From an uncultured Pseudanabaenaceae cyanobacterium (GTDB lineage: Bacteria; Cyanobacteriota; Cyanobacteriia; Pseudanabaenales; Pseudanabaenaceae), in the NCBI GenBank assembly GCA_937927915.1, contig CALGKB010000007.1, forward strand, positions 124,001 through 188,000: a DNA stretch of 64,000 bases, in the 5' to 3' direction. The first letter of the stretch is position 1. Each line of letters opens with the position of its first letter. The notes under the pieces are model-generated. The model did not search any database and was not told the DNA's origin. It was given only the letters and a program-made list of their open reading frames with translations. Shown piece by piece: positions 8,351 through 17,859 of this stretch. A program made the position numbers and the translations under genes.

Positions 8351-9628
8351 TTGAAAATTCTGGTCGTTGGTAATGGCGGCAGGGAGCACGCCCTTGCTTG
8401 GAGATTTTTACGTTCCGAGCGGGTCAAGCAGGTTCTGTGTATTCCAGGCAATGGGGGCACAGCCACCTTGGAGGGGTGTATCAATGTTCCCCTGCTCCTG
8501 GATGATTTTGCGGGTATGCGGCGCCTAGCGGAGGTGCAGGGGGTGGCTCTAACGGTGGTGGGACCAGAAGTACCTCTGGCAAAAGGAATTGTGGACTACT
8601 TTCAGGAGGCAAATTTACCAATTTTTGGACCCAGTCGCCAAGCTGCCCAAATTGAAGCGAGCAAATCTTGGGCAAAGGACTTGATGCAGGCAGCCAATGT
8701 TCCCACTGCCCCCTACCAAGTCTGTCCCGATCGGGCTACTGCTCTTGCCTACCTAGAGGGTTGCCAGTTTCCCACGGTGATCAAGGCAGATGGGTTAGCA
8801 GCGGGGAAAGGGGTAACAATTGTGCGGGACAGAGACAGCGCCATTGCCACGATCGAGCGCCTATTTGAGCAGAGACCGCAGGAGCCGGTGGTGATAGAGG
8901 AATTTATCCCAGGGGAAGAGGTGTCTGTGATTGGGGTAACAGATGGGGAGACGATCCGCCCCCTGATAGCTGCCCAGGACCACAAACGTCTGGGGGAGGG
9001 GGATACGGGACCCAACACAGGGGGAATGGGGGCTTATGCCCCTGCGCCTATCCTTAGTTCTGCCTTGCTGGAGCGGGTGCAAAAAACCATCCTGGAACCG
9101 ACCCTTGCCCAACTGCGGACGCGGGGGATCACCTACCGGGGCTTTTTGTACGCCGGTTTAATGATTACCCCTGGGGGGGACCCCTACGTAATTGAGTTCA
9201 ACTGTCGTTTAGGGGACCCAGAGGCCCAGGTAATACTGCCCTTGTTGGAAACACCCCTAGAGTCCCTACTCCTAGCCTGCCAAGAAGGGCGTTTAGCCCA
9301 ATTTCCCCCCTTGCAGTGGCGATCGGGTTACTGTGCCACAGTGGTCTTAGCCAGTGAAGGCTACCCTGACAGCCCCATTACCGATCGGTTAATTACAGGT
9401 TTGAGCAGCCTTCCCCCCGACATTCTGGTCTTCCATGCGGGCACAAAACGGAAAAACGACCAACTCTACAGCAGTGGGGGCAGAGTCCTCAATGTGACAG
9501 CTCTAGGGGAAGACCTGGCAGCCGCCCTCTCTAAGGTATATGGGGCAATTGGGAGTATCCATTTTGACGGGATGTACTACCGTCGCGACATTGGCTGGCG
9601 TGCTCTAGCCGATCGGTCACAGCCTTGA
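8351..9628 (+). CDS. purD: Phosphoribosylamine-glycine ligase
   Basis: Second step of purine synthesis (GAR synthetase), an ATP-grasp ligase. The 425-residue protein begins at a TTG codon (8351) preceded by AGGAG at 8341-8345; no ATG is available and the sequence KILVVGNGGREHALAW is the standard PurD N-terminus, so the TTG start is well supported. The ATP-grasp core is clear (ADGLAAGKGV, EEFIPGEEVSVIG), as are GPNTGGMGAYAPAP and FNCRLGDPEAQVILPLL. The final 98 bases overlap the convergent aroK gene. Confidence 0.97.
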   Translation: MKILVVGNGGREHALAWRFLRSERVKQVLCIPGNGGTATLEGCINVPLLLDDFAGMRRLAEVQGVALTVVGPEVPLAKGIVDYFQEANLPIFGPSRQAAQIEASKSWAKDLMQAANVPTAPYQVCPDRATALAYLEGCQFPTVIKADGLAAGKGVTIVRDRDSAIATIERLFEQRPQEPVVIEEFIPGEEVSVIGVTDGETIRPLIAAQDHKRLGEGDTGPNTGGMGAYAPAPILSSALLERVQKTILEPTLAQLRTRGITYRGFLYAGLMITPGGDPYVIEFNCRLGDPEAQVILPLLETPLESLLLACQEGRLAQFPPLQWRSGYCATVVLASEGYPDSPITDRLITGLSSLPPDILVFHAGTKRKNDQLYSSGGRVLNVTALGEDLAAALSKVYGAIGSIHFDGMYYRRDIGWRALADRSQP

Positions 9629-10121
9629 TTACCTTTTGGGCAACTGCCTTGGGGTCACCCGTAGCCGTGATATGGACATCAGCCTGGGCATAGCGGGGGC
9701 GGCGTTGCTCCCACAGGGTCTGCAGGGTAGCTTGGGGGTCAGGGGTTTGCAGGAGAGGACGGGGAGTACTGGACTGGGAAAGGCGTTGCCACAGCTCAGA
9801 CACGGGCACATCCAGCCAGACCACCACGCCATGATGGAGATAAGACCAATTGCGGTCTGCCATCACTACTCCCCCCCCCGTCGCTACCACCAGGCGGGAA
9901 TGGGCACAGACTTCCTGCAGCACTTGGCTCTCTAACTCGCGGAAATAAGCCTCCCCCTCGGTGCGAAAAATATCGGCAATGCTGCGTTGGGCGCAGGCTT
10001 CAATCAAGTTATCCATATCCACAAATCTGTACTGCAGTTGGGGCGCTAACAACTTTCCCACCGTGGATTTGCCCGCCCCCATCATCCCCACCAAAAACAA
10101 ATTCACCCCCCGCAGCAGCAT
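9531..10121 (-). CDS. aroK: Shikimate kinase with an extended C-terminal tail
   Basis: Phosphorylates shikimate in aromatic amino acid synthesis. The Walker A motif is GMMGAGKSTVGKLLA (about residues 12-26), followed by the shikimate-binding VDMDNLIE and the RSIADIF-EGEAYFRELE segment; ATGGGVV forms the second substrate site and RPRYAQAD the lid end. The usual domain ends near residue 168 (VIKAVTDRL). The last ~28 residues, rich in Ser, Gln and Arg, are encoded entirely on the antisense strand of purD. They look like read-through added after loss of an earlier stop. Confidence 0.95.
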   Translation of the reverse strand: MLLRGVNLFLVGMMGAGKSTVGKLLAPQLQYRFVDMDNLIEACAQRSIADIFRTEGEAYFRELESQVLQEVCAHSRLVVATGGGVVMADRNWSYLHHGVVVWLDVPVSELWQRLSQSSTPRPLLQTPDPQATLQTLWEQRRPRYAQADVHITATGDPKAVAQKVIKAVTDRLEHASQCRDGSTSRQNGYSQLPHIP

Positions 10122-10186
10122 AACTCCCCCGTTTCTGAAATTAAGATAAAATTATAGCTATCCAACCGAACTAAGGGAGGTGAAAA

Positions 10187-10480
10187 ATGCCAGCAGAAAC
10201 GATCGAGCGGGTACAGCCAGCCCCCCGCACAACCAGCAAGCATTACCCCAACTACAAAGTAATTGTCCTTAATGACGACTTCAACACTTTTGAACACGTC
10301 GCCAAAACCCTAATGAAGTATATCCCCGGCATGACAGAGAGCCGTGCTTGGGAGTTGACAAACCAGGTGCACTACGAAGGTTTAGCGGTAGTCTGGGTGG
10401 GACCCCAGGAGCAGGCAGAACTCTACCACGCCCAGTTGAAGCGGGCAGACCTGACAATGGCACCCCTGGAGCCAGCCTAG
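10187..10480 (+). CDS. clpS: ATP-dependent Clp protease adaptor ClpS
   Basis: Delivers N-degron substrates to the ClpA/ClpC unfoldase. The 97-residue protein has the core motif YKVIVLNDDFNTFEHV, where the Asn-Asp pair binds the N-terminal amino group of the substrate, followed by the helical Clp-binding part (AWELTNQVHYEGLAVVWVG). An unstructured N-terminal tail of about 20 residues precedes the fold. A Shine-Dalgarno GGGAGGTG lies just upstream. It is convergent with the CP12 gene, with a one-base gap. Confidence 0.96.
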   Translation: MPAETIERVQPAPRTTSKHYPNYKVIVLNDDFNTFEHVAKTLMKYIPGMTESRAWELTNQVHYEGLAVVWVGPQEQAELYHAQLKRADLTMAPLEPA

Positions 10481-10481
10481 A

Positions 10482-10703
10482 TTACTCCTCGTATACGCGG
10501 CATTCCACCGCATCAGGATTCTCATCACAGTAGCGTTCCAAGGAAGTTTTCCCCTTTTGCTCCCGTTGGTGGGAAGCTTCCGCCTGCACTTCTTCTAGAG
10601 CATCGTAGGCAGCGGCACACTCCTTGGAGCCAACCCCACTGGTCTCACATACCTTGCGGGCGTTCTCTAGTTCCTCCTGAATCTTGGCGTGAATATCGCT
10701 CAT
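10482..10703 (-). CDS. cp12: CP12, redox regulator of the Calvin cycle
   Basis: Small intrinsically disordered protein that joins GAPDH and phosphoribulokinase into an inactive complex in the dark. The 73-residue sequence has both regulatory cysteine pairs: Cys19/Cys29 (N-terminal hairpin) and Cys59/Cys68 (C-terminal loop that enters the GAPDH site). The core AYDALEEVQAEASH matches the CP12 AWD-VEEL-type motif with a Trp to Tyr change, and the ending CRVYEE matches the usual CRVYDD-like terminus. It is a single-domain CP12 without CBS fusion. Confidence 0.95.
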   Translation of the reverse strand: MSDIHAKIQEELENARKVCETSGVGSKECAAAYDALEEVQAEASHQREQKGKTSLERYCDENPDAVECRVYEE

Positions 10704-10765
10704 AGTCTTTCTGAACTCACCCCCGCCATCATAACAAAAATTGCCCTAGGTATAGTTACGGTTAT

Positions 10766-11638
10766 CTAGGTAAGGGTGGCTAAAATCATTCCCCCAAGCA
10801 CAACAAAGCCAATACTTACATTTTGATTAAATAATGCGGGGTAGAGGGAGGGTTCCTTTTCCTGTCGCAGCCGCCACCAGTGGCTCAACCACCCGATCGT
10901 TGCCCCCGCTAGAGCATAGAAATAGGGAGCCGCCAACTGCAACCGCACGCCCACTACTGCCAGACAGATAGCTGTGAGGAGATAGCAAGCGAGCACCGCT
11001 CCAGGGACATACTCCCCCAAGAAGAGGGCACTGGAGTTAATACCCAAACGGCGGTCATCCTCCCGATCGCTCATGGCGTAGACGGTATCAAAACCCATGG
11101 TCCAAGCCAGAGTTGCCCCCCACAGCAGCCAGCAGTTGCCATCTAGGGTTTGGGTGACAGCCGTCCAGGGAATCAACACTGCAAAGCCCCACGCCAGGGA
11201 CAAGACCAACTGGGGCAGAGCAAAGAAGCGCTTGCAGAGGGGATAGATGACAATGACAGGCACTGCCAGCAGGCAAAGACTAAAGCTAAGGGGATGGAGA
11301 TAGGTGGACAAGCCCCAGGCACAGAGGGCAGCCACTGCCAACACAACTACACCTACTGCTATAGATAGGGATTTACTGGCAAGGGGACGATTTTTTGTCC
11401 GTTCCACCTGGGCATCAATATCTCTGTCCCAAAGGTCATTGATCACACAGCCCATGGCACTGGTGGCTAAACTGCCCGCTATAATGACCAGCGTCAAATC
11501 CAGGGGGGGAGTGATACCTGCTTGATAGCATGCTAAAACCAGGGACCAGAGGGCAGGCAGCATGAGAATCAAGCGCCCCGCCGGTTTGTGCCAGCGCAAA
11601 AGGTAAATAATGCGTAGCCCCAGAGGTAGAGTTGTCAT
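10766..11638 (-). CDS. UbiA-family 4-hydroxybenzoate polyprenyltransferase (plastoquinone pathway)
   Basis: Integral membrane prenyltransferase that attaches a solanesyl-type chain to 4-hydroxybenzoate, the first committed step of cyanobacterial plastoquinone synthesis. Both Asp-rich prenyl diphosphate sites are present: NDLWDRDIDAQVERTKNRPL (about residue 70) and YAMSDREDDRRLGINS (about residue 190). Seven to nine membrane helices can be drawn. The sequence closely follows the pattern of the Synechocystis enzyme (IIYLLRWHKPAGRLILM near the start). I prefer the ATG at 11638 over the one at 11659. Confidence 0.92.
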   Translation of the reverse strand: MTTLPLGLRIIYLLRWHKPAGRLILMLPALWSLVLACYQAGITPPLDLTLVIIAGSLATSAMGCVINDLWDRDIDAQVERTKNRPLASKSLSIAVGVVVLAVAALCAWGLSTYLHPLSFSLCLLAVPVIVIYPLCKRFFALPQLVLSLAWGFAVLIPWTAVTQTLDGNCWLLWGATLAWTMGFDTVYAMSDREDDRRLGINSSALFLGEYVPGAVLACYLLTAICLAVVGVRLQLAAPYFYALAGATIGWLSHWWRLRQEKEPSLYPALFNQNVSIGFVVLGGMILATLT

Positions 11639-11745
11639 AAAATTTGCGCTCAAAAACAACTTTTTCCACTATTATCAATTTAATTTCTGCTCTATCATCT
11701 GGGTTAACTAAGGACTAAGAAATCAAATACTTTGTTGTTGCATCC

Positions 11746-12048
11746 ATGAAAAGAACAGGTGTCAAAACTGCCATACCTTTGCCCTCTCCCATTCACTACG
11801 AACTTCTCCTCCAATTGCTAGAACAGAAAACCCTCTCTGCCCTGCCCCCCAAAGACGTAGCCGCCAGGGAACAGATTCAAAACATTATCATCATGCTGCG
11901 CAAAGCCCTCTGCCTCCAGAAGCAATTTGAGGAAAACTGCGCCCAGGATAGAATCCCCACAACCCACCGCTGGTCCCTAAATGAGTTTGCCAATGGTTGG
12001 CAGCGATCGGATTGCCTCCTGCACAGTGGCGACTGGTACGATCGTTAA
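11746..12048 (+). CDS. Small conserved cyanobacterial protein (probable DUF5340)
   Basis: A 100-residue protein with the segment LPSPIHYELLLQLLEQKT followed by IIIMLRKALCLQKQFEENC and HRWSLN, which matches my recollection of the cyanobacterial family DUF5340. No function is known. The family normally ends near the RWSLN segment; here about 20 more residues are encoded across the 3' end of the convergent radA gene, a 72-base overlap. The start ATG follows a long AT-rich leader. Confidence 0.6.
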   Translation: MKRTGVKTAIPLPSPIHYELLLQLLEQKTLSALPPKDVAAREQIQNIIIMLRKALCLQKQFEENCAQDRIPTTHRWSLNEFANGWQRSDCLLHSGDWYDR

Positions 12049-13365
12049 GCCATAGTCCTGCCCCAGGTTTGTTTTGGGGATCATTGCCCGCTGAAACCCC
12101 AATTTCGCAGCCTCCCGCAGCCGCGCTTCTAACTGGGACACTGCCCGAATTTGCCCCCCTAGCCCCACCTCCCCAATGAAGACAGTGGCAGGATCGAGTA
12201 TGCGGTCTTTGAAACTGGCGGCAACTGCCAGGGCTACCCCCAGATCAACGGCGGGTTCGCTGACATGTAATCCCCCGGCAGCAGCAACATAGGCATCCAG
12301 TTTGGACAGGGGAATCCCCAGACGTTTTTCCAGGACTGCCAAAATCTGGAGAAAACGATTGGTCTCAATGCCTGTAGCAGTGCGGCGGGGAGAAGCATAA
12401 CTGGTGGGACTGACCAGGGCTTGTAATTCTACCACCAAGGGGCGCGTACCTTCACAGGACACGATCGTGGCAGTGCCGGGGGTAGGCTCTTCCCGACTGC
12501 CCAAAAACAAAGCGGAGGGATTACTGATTTCTCTTAAACCTGCGTCTACCATTTCAAAGACACCCACCTCTTGTGTGGCACCAAAACGATTTTTCACCGA
12601 TCGCAGCAATCTATGACTGGCAAATCTGTCCCCCTCAAAATAGAGCACAGTATCGACTAAATGTTCTAATACCTTGGGTCCAGCGAGGGTACCTTCTTTA
12701 GTGACATGACCAACAATCAATAAAGTGATATTTTCCTTTTTGGCAAAGCGCATCAAAATCGCCGTACATTCCCGCACTTGGGAGACAGAACCGGGGGCAG
12801 AACTAAGAGAGTTGAGATAAAGGGATTGGATACTGTCAATTACTACAACAGCGGGCTGTAGAATCTGCAACTGCCCTAGAATTATATCCAAATCAATTTC
12901 TGATAAAAGATACAAGGGAGTTGTGGTAGCTGGTGAAATACCCAGGCGTTGCGCCCGCATTTTTACCTGTTGTACCGACTCCTCCGCACATACATAGAGG
13001 ACAGTTTGTGACTGCGCCAATTTATCTGCCACCGCCAATAAAAGTGTACTTTTGCCAATGCCCGGCTCCCCCCCAATCAAGACTAGAGAACCAGGCACTA
13101 AACCACCCCCCAAAACCCGATCGAGTTCGCTATAGCCAGAGGGCAATCTAGGTTGTGCATAATGATTCACCTCTGCTAGAGTAATGGCTGTTTGGGTCTG
13201 GACAGTAGGAGCGATCGGTTCTGCTGCTAAGCCCAATCTAGTTTTAGGAGGCAATTTCACTTCCTGCAGAGAATTCCAGGCACCGCAGTCAGGGCAGCGA
13301 CCGAACATCTGTAAAAATTCACCGCCGCATTCGTTACAGATATAGCGATGTTTTACCTTAGCCAA
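11977..13365 (-). CDS. radA: DNA repair protein RadA
   Basis: RecA-like branch migration ATPase that processes recombination intermediates. The 462-residue protein has an N-terminal C4 zinc finger (CNECGG and CPDCGAW, residues ~10-30), a Walker A motif GGEPGIGKSTLLL, the RadA-specific KNRFGATQEVG motif and a C-terminal Lon-protease-like domain (AGGLHVSEPAVDLGVALAVAASF) that lacks a proteolytic Ser-Lys pair. Length is normal. Its 3' end overlaps the convergent small gene by 72 bases. Confidence 0.97.
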   Translation of the reverse strand: MAKVKHRYICNECGGEFLQMFGRCPDCGAWNSLQEVKLPPKTRLGLAAEPIAPTVQTQTAITLAEVNHYAQPRLPSGYSELDRVLGGGLVPGSLVLIGGEPGIGKSTLLLAVADKLAQSQTVLYVCAEESVQQVKMRAQRLGISPATTTPLYLLSEIDLDIILGQLQILQPAVVVIDSIQSLYLNSLSSAPGSVSQVRECTAILMRFAKKENITLLIVGHVTKEGTLAGPKVLEHLVDTVLYFEGDRFASHRLLRSVKNRFGATQEVGVFEMVDAGLREISNPSALFLGSREEPTPGTATIVSCEGTRPLVVELQALVSPTSYASPRRTATGIETNRFLQILAVLEKRLGIPLSKLDAYVAAAGGLHVSEPAVDLGVALAVAASFKDRILDPATVFIGEVGLGGQIRAVSQLEARLREAAKLGFQRAMIPKTNLGQDYGLTIVPVATVQEAIRSLPTIGKLI

Positions 13366-13426
13366 ATCTTAACTTTCTTGCCCTTGATCTTCCCCTACCA
13401 ATCTAACATACTAGAGCAAAGAGTGC

Positions 13427-16400
13427 ATGGACAAACTAATGATATCCAGGAAGGGTTATCCGTTGCGGGTCGTGTTGGCACTGGCATTTTTTGCCCAGAC
13501 AATTTTAATCAGTGGTTTAGTGGCAGTAGGTAGCTGGTGGCGGGAACGGCAATCCCTAGTGAGAGTGTCAGAAAAACTGAGACAAGATGCCACCAAATCG
13601 GTGGAGTCCTTCCTGGGAAAATACTTAGCTGGTCCCTATTTAGTAAATAACATCAATGTCAAAGCCTGGGAGTTAGGAATTATCGATTTCCAGCCGCAAA
13701 AATTTGAGCAAGTTAGCCGTTTCTTTTGGGAACAAATGCAGGTTTACGATGTGGGCTTTGTCAATTTTGGTACCACTGATGGACCCAACTATATCGGTGT
13801 AGAAAGACAGGATGACGGTAAATTTCGCGTATGGGAAGTTTCTCGCCCTAAGTATGGCAATATCAACAACTATATCTATAGCCTTGATAGCCAGGGTAAT
13901 CGTACTGCTGTGACAGTGATTAAACCAGACTCTAACCTCACCCTAGAAGCAGAGGCTTGGTATAATGATGCTGTTAAAGCAGGTAAACCCCTGTGGACAA
14001 GTATCTACAGTTGGCTAGATTCTAACGTAATTTCTATTTCTGCTAGTCATCCCCTCTATGATAGCAAGGGTCGTTTAGTGGGTGTATTTGGCACGGATTT
14101 AACCCTCACACAAATTGGCAAATCCCTCCAAAAAGCACGCCCTACTGACAATACAGAAATAATTTTGCTAGAGAGGAATGGAATGCTGGTGGGGACTTCC
14201 AAGCTAACCCCTGTTAGTGTGACAGAAAACCGCATGGCACGCCGCTTAAAAATTACGGAGAGTCCCGACCAGTTTACTAAAGCCCTGGGGGAATTTCTAT
14301 TCAAAACTAGTGAGGATTTATCCCAAATAGCAGGACGGAAGGATTTAAGATTTAGGGTGGATAAAAAGGCTTATGATGTGCAAATTACTAGTTACATAGA
14401 TCAGCATTATCCTGGGTTGGAATGGTTAATTTTGGTAGTCACCCCTGAAACGGATGTCATGTCCCTGGTGCGGCGTAACAATCAGGCAAATTTACTGTGG
14501 CTATGGATTGCTATTGGCGGTACCTTTGTCCTTGCTCTCTTCACGGCTGCCCTGTTCACTAAACCGATCAAGGAATTAAATGACGCTGTGCAATGTCTAG
14601 CCCGGGGTAATATCAAGGGGAAATTAGACATCAGAGGCATCGCAGAATTTGAACAATTATCCCAATCTTTTAATACAATGGCAGATGATTTAACTAACTT
14701 AATCCGCGAGCTAGAAGCAGCAAAACAAAACTTGGATTTGAAGGTACAGGAACGCACAAAGGAGTTAAAACGATCGGAAGAGAAATTTGCCGCTGCCTTC
14801 ACTGCTAGCCCTAACCCCATAATTATTGTTAAATTGCCTGAGACTACTTTTGTGGAGGTGAATGAAGCATTTTGTCACCTGACTGGTTATCGTCCAGAAG
14901 AGGTCATTAACCGTAGAGTAGCTAGGTTGAAAATTTTTACGGCGGAGACTTTTCGCGGTATTTCCCAAGAGTTATTGGAGAATGGTCGGGTTAGGAACTT
15001 TGAGTTTGATTATTGGAACCGCAAAGGGGAAAAAAGAACGGCAGTAGTGGCAATTGAAATGACAGATTTTGGCAGTGATGTCTATCTGATTGCCATCGTC
15101 AATGATATTACAGAACAAAAGAGATTTCAACTGGAACAGGAACGATCGCGGGCGGCTTTGGAACAGCGGGATGCTCTCTTGTATCGCCAAAATTACTATC
15201 TCAAAAGTCTCAATCGTGACCCCCGCACTATGAACGGGGATTTGCCGACGGCGTTTCAAATTTTCACCGAGACTTTAGCCATGGCTTTGGGAGTCGATCG
15301 GGCAAGTATTTGGTTACTGGATGAGACGGGGGAGCAATTGGTTTGCCATGATTTATATTCCCAGCAGGCAGAGGATTTACCCCATGCCCAGGGACGTGTT
15401 GTGCCGCTTAGGGATATACAGAGTTACTGGGAGCAAATTGACCGCGATGGCGTAGTCATGGCAGAGGATATTTACTGGAAAGCAGAATTTATGGAGGTGA
15501 TTGGTACGCCCCTAAAAGATGATGTGGTGATTGCCAGCTTTGATACAAAAATCCGTATGGATAGTAAAACAATTGGGGTGTTGACAGTAGAAAATGTACG
15601 CCCCCATATCTGGCTACAGGAGGAGCAAAGCTTTATCCGATCGGTATCGGACTTAATCACTTTAGCCATCCAAACAGCGGAGAGAATTAAGACGGCAGAG
15701 GAGTTAGCGAGGGCAAAAGAAAGTGCCGATCGGGCTAATCGGGCTAAGAGTGAATTTTTAGCAAATATGAGCCATGAGTTGCGCACACCCCTGAATGGTA
15801 TTCTCGGCTATGCCCAAATTTTACAGCGCTATGAGTTACCGGAAAATGTGAAAAAAGGTATTCAAACTATCTACAATTCCGGCAATCACCTACTCACCCT
15901 TATCAACGACATTCTTGATCTGTCTAAAATTGAAGCCCGTAAGATGGAATTACACCCCCATCCTGTCCATTTGCCTTCCTTTTTGAAGGGAGTAATTGAG
16001 ATAGCTTCTGTGCGGGCAGAGCAGAAGGGAATTGGCTTTATTCACTCCTTTAGTGCTGACTTGCCAGAGGGGATTATGGTCGATGAAAAGCGTTTGCGCC
16101 AGGTACTGCTCAATCTCTTGGGCAATGCTATCAAATTTACTGACCAGGGCTGTGTAACGCTAATAGTGGAATGTGGCAAATGTAATGCCCAGGAGGCAAA
16201 TCTTACCTTTACTGTCAGTGATACGGGGATAGGAATGACCCCAGAACAAATGAGTCAACTATTCCAAGCTTTCCAACAGGTAGGGGATGTTAATCGCAAA
16301 GCAGAAGGTACGGGTTTGGGGCTGTCTATTTCCCAGCGGCTGGTGCAGATGATGGGGGGGGAAATTAAAGTAGAAAGTGTCTATGGTGTAGGCAGTAAGT

Positions 16401-17119
16401 TCTGGTTTACGGTCACCTTCCCCGTGGCACAAAACGTCACACCACAACAGATAGAGGTGCATCAGTCTATTGTCGGTTATAAGGGGGAGAGAAAGAAAAT
16501 TTTAATCGTGGACGATCGGGAGGACAACCGCGAAGTAGTGGCGGGGATGCTGTTGCCCTTGGGCTTTAATTTGGTGATGGCTAGTGATGGAGTAGAAGGC
16601 ATTCAAGTAGCTGAGAAAGAAAGACCCGATTTAATTATCACTGACCTCGTAATGCCTAACATGGATGGCTTTGAAATGGTGCGGAGACTGCGGCAAAATC
16701 CCCTCTTCCAGGAGACAAAAATTATTGCTTCTTCTGCGAGTGTGTTCCGATCGGACCAGGATAAATGCATGCAAATTGGCTGTAATGCCTTTGTGGCAAA
16801 ACCTGTGCAAGCGGATGATTTGTTCAACAAAATTCAACAAGTCCTGCAGCTAGAATGGCTGGAAGCACAACCAACAGCGATCGAGACTACAACAACAGTC
16901 AGTAATGGACAGCCTCTTATTTTCCCTGGGCAGGAGGTGGTAGAGGAACTCAAAGAATTGACCCGCAAAGGGGCGCTGAAAAAAGTAATCAAAAGAGTGA
17001 AACAGTTGGCAGAGGAGGACAGCCGCTATGGTGAATTTGTACAGCAAGTGCGATCGTTGGCAGAGTCCTTCCAGGAACAAAATTTGCTTAGCTTTTTAGA
17101 AAATCCCCCCGTGACTTAG
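13427..17119 (+). CDS. Hybrid sensor histidine kinase (dCACHE-HAMP-PAS-GAF-HisKA-HATPase-REC)
   Basis: A 1230-residue membrane sensor. Order of parts: membrane helix at about 15-37; periplasmic double-CACHE-like region at about 50-345, with WYNDAVKAGKPLWTSIYSW and GVFGTDLTLTQI; second helix at about 354-378; HAMP; PAS domain (about 450-560); GAF domain (about 600-755); HisKA with the phospho-accepting His783 in NMSHELRTPLNGILGY; HATPase with NLLGNAIKF and TGLGLSIS; and a REC domain with acceptor Asp1073 (ITDLVMPNMDGF). A short helical tail of about 75 residues follows. The ligand is unknown; CACHE domains usually sense small extracellular metabolites. No partner regulator is adjacent. Confidence 0.95.
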   Translation: MDKLMISRKGYPLRVVLALAFFAQTILISGLVAVGSWWRERQSLVRVSEKLRQDATKSVESFLGKYLAGPYLVNNINVKAWELGIIDFQPQKFEQVSRFFWEQMQVYDVGFVNFGTTDGPNYIGVERQDDGKFRVWEVSRPKYGNINNYIYSLDSQGNRTAVTVIKPDSNLTLEAEAWYNDAVKAGKPLWTSIYSWLDSNVISISASHPLYDSKGRLVGVFGTDLTLTQIGKSLQKARPTDNTEIILLERNGMLVGTSKLTPVSVTENRMARRLKITESPDQFTKALGEFLFKTSEDLSQIAGRKDLRFRVDKKAYDVQITSYIDQHYPGLEWLILVVTPETDVMSLVRRNNQANLLWLWIAIGGTFVLALFTAALFTKPIKELNDAVQCLARGNIKGKLDIRGIAEFEQLSQSFNTMADDLTNLIRELEAAKQNLDLKVQERTKELKRSEEKFAAAFTASPNPIIIVKLPETTFVEVNEAFCHLTGYRPEEVINRRVARLKIFTAETFRGISQELLENGRVRNFEFDYWNRKGEKRTAVVAIEMTDFGSDVYLIAIVNDITEQKRFQLEQERSRAALEQRDALLYRQNYYLKSLNRDPRTMNGDLPTAFQIFTETLAMALGVDRASIWLLDETGEQLVCHDLYSQQAEDLPHAQGRVVPLRDIQSYWEQIDRDGVVMAEDIYWKAEFMEVIGTPLKDDVVIASFDTKIRMDSKTIGVLTVENVRPHIWLQEEQSFIRSVSDLITLAIQTAERIKTAEELARAKESADRANRAKSEFLANMSHELRTPLNGILGYAQILQRYELPENVKKGIQTIYNSGNHLLTLINDILDLSKIEARKMELHPHPVHLPSFLKGVIEIASVRAEQKGIGFIHSFSADLPEGIMVDEKRLRQVLLNLLGNAIKFTDQGCVTLIVECGKCNAQEANLTFTVSDTGIGMTPEQMSQLFQAFQQVGDVNRKAEGTGLGLSISQRLVQMMGGEIKVESVYGVGSKFWFTVTFPVAQNVTPQQIEVHQSIVGYKGERKKILIVDDREDNREVVAGMLLPLGFNLVMASDGVEGIQVAEKERPDLIITDLVMPNMDGFEMVRRLRQNPLFQETKIIASSASVFRSDQDKCMQIGCNAFVAKPVQADDLFNKIQQVLQLEWLEAQPTAIETTTTVSNGQPLIFPGQEVVEELKELTRKGALKKVIKRVKQLAEEDSRYGEFVQQVRSLAESFQEQNLLSFLENPPVT

Positions 17120-17148
17120 AATAGTGATGCTCATTCTGGTTAAAATCT

Positions 17149-17859
17149 ATGTTCCTCTGGTTGCAAAGGTGTTTGTTGGTATTCTGTGTGCTGTTGACGG
17201 TAGGTTGCACGATCGTTAACAACTCTGATGCCAAGAATGTCCCACCAGCGGGGCAGGAGAAGATGAGTAGTGTTTCTAGCAGTGAGGCAAAGAAGTTGAA
17301 CCTACCCCAACTACAAGGTACGGCTACAGTGGAAATGAAACTGCCCTACGGCACTGTGGTCATGGAAATTGATGGCAATAACGCCCCGATTACGGCGGGC
17401 AACTTTGTCGACTTAGTCAATAAGGGTTTCTACAACGGCTTGACGTTCCACCGCGTGGTCAAAGACCCCAGCCCCTTTGTTGCCCAGGGCGGTGACCCCC
17501 AAGGTACGGGGACGGGCAGCTATGTGGACCCCAAAACTAAGCAGGTTCGTTATATCCCCTTGGAAATCTGGGCAGAGGGGGAAAAACAACCGACCTATAG
17601 CCGCGTGTTGAATCCAGGGGTCAAACCCAAACTCAAACATTCCAGGGGGGCGGTGGCGATGGCACGCACTCCTAACCCTGATTCTGCTTCTTCCCAGTTC
17701 TACATTGCCCTGGCAGACATTAACTTTCTGGATGGGCAGTATGCTGTCTTTGGCTATGTGAAGTCGGGGATGGAATACGTGGATCAGATCAAAGTGGGGG
17801 ACAGGATTGAGTCCGCCAGAGTAGTGCAAGGGCTGGAGAACCTAAAACTACCCAACTGA
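17149..17859 (+). CDS. Cyclophilin-type peptidyl-prolyl isomerase, lipoprotein
   Basis: Catalyses cis-trans isomerisation of proline bonds, probably anchored to the outer face of a membrane. Residues 1-20 are a lipoprotein signal with lipobox LTVGC (Cys20). The cyclophilin fold follows from about residue 60: NFVDLVNKGFYNGLTFHRVV, AQGGDPQGTGTG, and SRGAVAMARTPNPDSASSQFYIAL. The active-site Arg is in FHRV; a Gln/Phe-rich part is conserved. A Ser-rich linker lies between lipobox and domain. Its stop overlaps the next start by one base (TGATG), so it is coupled to the ketoacyl synthase. Confidence 0.93.
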   Translation: MFLWLQRCLLVFCVLLTVGCTIVNNSDAKNVPPAGQEKMSSVSSSEAKKLNLPQLQGTATVEMKLPYGTVVMEIDGNNAPITAGNFVDLVNKGFYNGLTFHRVVKDPSPFVAQGGDPQGTGTGSYVDPKTKQVRYIPLEIWAEGEKQPTYSRVLNPGVKPKLKHSRGAVAMARTPNPDSASSQFYIALADINFLDGQYAVFGYVKSGMEYVDQIKVGDRIESARVVQGLENLKLPN